This document shows positions 61,456 to 64,000 of a stretch of 64,000 nt of DNA, one piece after another; the stretch's first letter is position 1, and each line of letters begins with the position of its first letter. This stretch comes from an uncultured Saprospiraceae bacterium. Lineage in GTDB: Bacteria > Bacteroidota > Bacteroidia > Chitinophagales > Saprospiraceae. The position numbers and the translations under genes are program-made. The notes under the pieces are model-generated. The model was not told the DNA's origin, did not search any database, and saw only the letters and a list, made by a program, of their open reading frames with translations. The stretch is from assembly GCA_937981555.1 (NCBI GenBank), contig CALJOK010000053.1, positions 1 to 64,000 on the forward strand, given 5' to 3'.

Positions 61456-64000
61456 ATGCGTAGTTTAGGTATGAAGTTTTTTAACACGATTAAAAATTTA
61501 AATAAAAGAGAACAATTAGTTTTCAAAACGCCTAAAAAGGGTAGTAGGAAACTGGTTTTTGATATGGGGATCATTCCTACCATAGCGTCTCTATTATTGC
61601 TATTTTCTACAGTTGGTGCGAGTATTTTTTTTACAAAAAATAATATTCCAAAATCTTTTTCTGCAGATACTACTGGACAAATTTCAGTTTCCAAAACCTT
61701 AATTTCACCTGCAAGCGGAACAGCTGTTGTAGGAGATACCGTAACTTTTCAAGTGATTGTTTCAAATACAGGAGGAGATGATATTGCTAGTTTTGATTTA
61801 ATCGATAGTTTTCCTTCTGCTAATCTTCAATATTTAAATTTTAGAGGTTTAGCAACTAATTATAAAGTTCTGGTTAATAAAGATAATCACGCAGAAGATA
61901 AATGGCCAGCGTACAATTTAGGAATTAATCAATTGCTATACTCTCGTGTAATGCCAGGCGATAATTCGATAACATATATCGATTTTGACCTTTCGTCTTA
62001 TAGTGGACTGACCGCTCAAGTGGCTGAACTAAACATCTATTTAGAAGATGGAGGTGGGAATGGAAATAATCTTGAAGTGTATGGGATGACATCTCCGTGG
62101 GTTGAAGGACCGCATGTTGATGATATAGGAATCTCTAACTGGACGGAAGCAACGTCGACTACTAGCTGGAATACTCCAGGGGGAGATTTTACTTCTACTC
62201 AATTAGGTAGTATCGCTACTCCAACGAATAATAATTATCTGTCCACAGGTTTGACCATAGATACTATTCAAAAATGGATCGATTCTCCTATTCAGAATCA
62301 TGGGATTGCAGTATTGAGTTCAGGGAATACAGATGATTGGATGGAGTTTAGATCAAGGGAAGCAGCTGCGAATAAAGTTCCTTACTTGGATTTGCAATTA
62401 GGAAAAACACCAGATGCTATAAATTCAAATTCAGTAGTATGGAATAATATTCCTGGCTTGGCAGCTGGGACATCTGATACGATTGAAATATCTTTTTTAG
62501 CAACAGATGCTTGTATTTGTATAAATGAAGCTTTTGGAGAGAATGCGCTAGATGTTCTTGGAGGAACTTCTTCAGATTCGGATAATGCAAGTGTTACCAT
62601 TTTAGCTGCTGCGGGACAAGTTTCCATTACAAATACATTGATAACTCCTTCTATTGATACTGCGTTTATCGGAGATACTGTTCGTTATAAAATTGTTTTA
62701 TCAAATACAGGAATTGTAGATTTATCTTCCATTCCTTTTTCGGAAATTTTCCCATCTGCAAATTTACAGTTCATCAATGTTTCTGGTAGTACGAGTTCTA
62801 CTACTGTTTCAACTCAACCTTCAAAAGATAATTGGTTAGAAGAAATGAATGACGACCGAAATTATGGAGTGGATACAGAATTAAAAATAAAAGTTAAAGT
62901 AGATGATGATAAAAGAGGATTAATACATTTTGATTTGTCAAGTTACTCAGGTTATGTAGTTAGTGATGCTAGTTTACATACTTTTATAGAAACGGGACAT
63001 GGAAATGGAAATGAAATAGAAGTTTATGAATTAACTCGATTTTGGGATGAAGGAAATGAAGATGCTGCTGCTGATGAATCTAATTGGATAGAGGCCACTC
63101 AACCAATAGATTGGACAAATCAAGGAGGAGATTATGATCCTACTCTTTTGGGGAGTATACCAACAAGTACACAAGATTGGTATTCAACGACTTTACCTAT
63201 AAATACTATCCAAAACTGGATTGATAATTCTTCCCAGAATTATGGTCTAATTTTATTAAACTCAGGAAATACAGATCAGGAAATAAAAATAAAATCTAAT
63301 GAGGGAACAGCTTCAAAAATCTCCTATTTAGAATTAACACTAAAACAAAATGTAACGGTTAGTTCTCTAAATGGAGATACGCTAACCTTGAATGATTTAG
63401 GAGGGTTAATTATTGGTACTTCAGATTCTTTTGAAATTACATTCTTAGCTATAGATACGATAAGTCTGGCAACTCCTACTGCTGTAGTAAATGGAGCATT
63501 AGATGTAGATGCTAATAGTGTTCCCATATCGAGTGTAGGTTCTAATTTGACTATCATTTATGGCCCTGAAATTTGTAATGATGGTTTGGATAATGATGGC
63601 GATAGTCTAATTGACTGTTTGGATATTGGTGATTGTTCTCCAACTATTTCAAGTGTTATAACTGAACCTTCTTGTTTTGGTTTTAGTGATGGAGCAATAG
63701 ATATAACAGTTTCGAATACATCAGATTATTCATTTATCTGGGATGATATTCCTCCTGTTGGACAATGGACATTTGAATCTACGATGAACGATGTTTCAGG
63801 AAATGGAAATAATGAACAGGTAGTAACCGGAAATCCAGCTTATAGTAATGATGCATCACAAGGGAGTGAGTCTTTTGAGTTTGATGGTGAAACTAAAATT
63901 CAATATTCGATTTTAACTCAATTTATGGATGAAGATATTACAGAGCGATCTATTTCAATGTGGATCAAACCTGATAATTTAGTTGAGAATATGGCTCTTT
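61456..64000 (+). CDS. Large secreted protein with nested DUF11/DNRLRE-like modules (partial)
   Basis: An open frame runs from 61456 (MRSLGMKFFNTIKN; alternative ATG at 61471) to the window edge, about 848 residues. It has a long N-region and a hydrophobic stretch near residue 40-58, then two tandem composites. In each, a DUF11-like half (VGDTVTFQVIVSNTG... / IGDTVRYKIVLSNTG...) is followed by a DNRLRE-like stretch (YIDFDLSSYSG, W.EA..... LGSI, I..WID) and the other DUF11 half (INSNSVVWNNIPGLAAGTSDTIE). EICNDGLDNDGDSLIDC, an SprB-like repeat (CFGFSDGAIDITVSN) and a LamG/concanavalin-like domain (QWTFESTMNDVSGNGNN) follow. The C-terminus, probably a T9SS signal, lies outside. Confidence 0.85.
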   Translation, partial: MRSLGMKFFNTIKNLNKREQLVFKTPKKGSRKLVFDMGIIPTIASLLLLFSTVGASIFFTKNNIPKSFSADTTGQISVSKTLISPASGTAVVGDTVTFQVIVSNTGGDDIASFDLIDSFPSANLQYLNFRGLATNYKVLVNKDNHAEDKWPAYNLGINQLLYSRVMPGDNSITYIDFDLSSYSGLTAQVAELNIYLEDGGGNGNNLEVYGMTSPWVEGPHVDDIGISNWTEATSTTSWNTPGGDFTSTQLGSIATPTNNNYLSTGLTIDTIQKWIDSPIQNHGIAVLSSGNTDDWMEFRSREAAANKVPYLDLQLGKTPDAINSNSVVWNNIPGLAAGTSDTIEISFLATDACICINEAFGENALDVLGGTSSDSDNASVTILAAAGQVSITNTLITPSIDTAFIGDTVRYKIVLSNTGIVDLSSIPFSEIFPSANLQFINVSGSTSSTTVSTQPSKDNWLEEMNDDRNYGVDTELKIKVKVDDDKRGLIHFDLSSYSGYVVSDASLHTFIETGHGNGNEIEVYELTRFWDEGNEDAAADESNWIEATQPIDWTNQGGDYDPTLLGSIPTSTQDWYSTTLPINTIQNWIDNSSQNYGLILLNSGNTDQEIKIKSNEGTASKISYLELTLKQNVTVSSLNGDTLTLNDLGGLIIGTSDSFEITFLAIDTISLATPTAVVNGALDVDANSVPISSVGSNLTIIYGPEICNDGLDNDGDSLIDCLDIGDCSPTISSVITEPSCFGFSDGAIDITVSNTSDYSFIWDDIPPVGQWTFESTMNDVSGNGNNEQVVTGNPAYSNDASQGSESFEFDGETKIQYSILTQFMDEDITERSISMWIKPDNLVENMAL

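Noticed and set aside
61377-61694. Minus-strand frame over the start of the last gene
   Set aside because: It overlaps the signal and first domain of the large secreted protein, and its translation is unlike any known protein.
1-64000. tRNA, tmRNA, rRNA, riboswitch or CRISPR
   Set aside because: No cloverleaf, no direct-repeat/spacer array and no known riboswitch core was seen on either strand. Small non-coding RNAs cannot be excluded by eye.

Overview
The window is chromosomal DNA from a low-GC member of the Bacteroidota, most likely of the Saprospiria/Chitinophagia side. The order is an inference. The evidence for the phylum is type A and type B sorting domains of the type IX secretion system (T9SS), two SusC/SusD pairs, GLPGLI and PorT-like proteins, gliding-motility-type C-termini, few visible Shine-Dalgarno sequences and promoter boxes of the TAnnTTTG type. 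I found no tRNA, rRNA, CRISPR array, insertion sequence or prophage.

Layout. 1-10 kb: a PorT-like barrel, an OmpR-type response regulator and its histidine kinase, then GLPGLI and TonB-receptor-like barrel genes on the other strand, a small basic protein, a second histidine kinase and a secreted protein with an internal signal sequence. 10-14 kb: molybdenum cofactor genes (moeA divergent from sufS-sufU-moaD-moaE). 14-21.5 kb: one 2537-residue surface protein with a lectin-like domain and about 22 Ig-like repeats. 22-25 kb: a cysteine synthase family gene and the rpsU-xer-hpf group. 25-43 kb: two SusC-SusD-lipoprotein operons that flank a double seven-bladed-propeller protein (CRTAC1 type) and an arylsulfotransferase-like protein, both carrying T9SS signals. 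43-48 kb: pdxJ, a CPBP membrane protease, two phospholipid genes (cdsA, psd) and a zinc metallopeptidase. 48-60 kb: a BatA-type protein, then membrane and glycan genes including a dihydroorotase homologue that has lost its metal ligands, GT2 and GT4 glycosyltransferases, gmhA, a GT-C-like membrane protein and gmhB, followed by a thioredoxin-fold protein without active-site cysteines. 60.5-64 kb: ribA and the start of a large secreted protein that runs off the window.

The strongest unexplained signals are these. A family of nested inverted repeats nearly fills several gaps between genes, often from stop codon to stop codon. The last gene appears to have DNRLRE-like modules inserted in the middle of DUF11-like domains, twice in tandem. 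The giant gene holds a 492-bp higher-order duplication of a repeat pair. Phased TTAACC repeats lie in front of the two-component operon. Two enzyme-fold proteins have lost their catalytic residues. No single obviously new defence or mobile system is visible.
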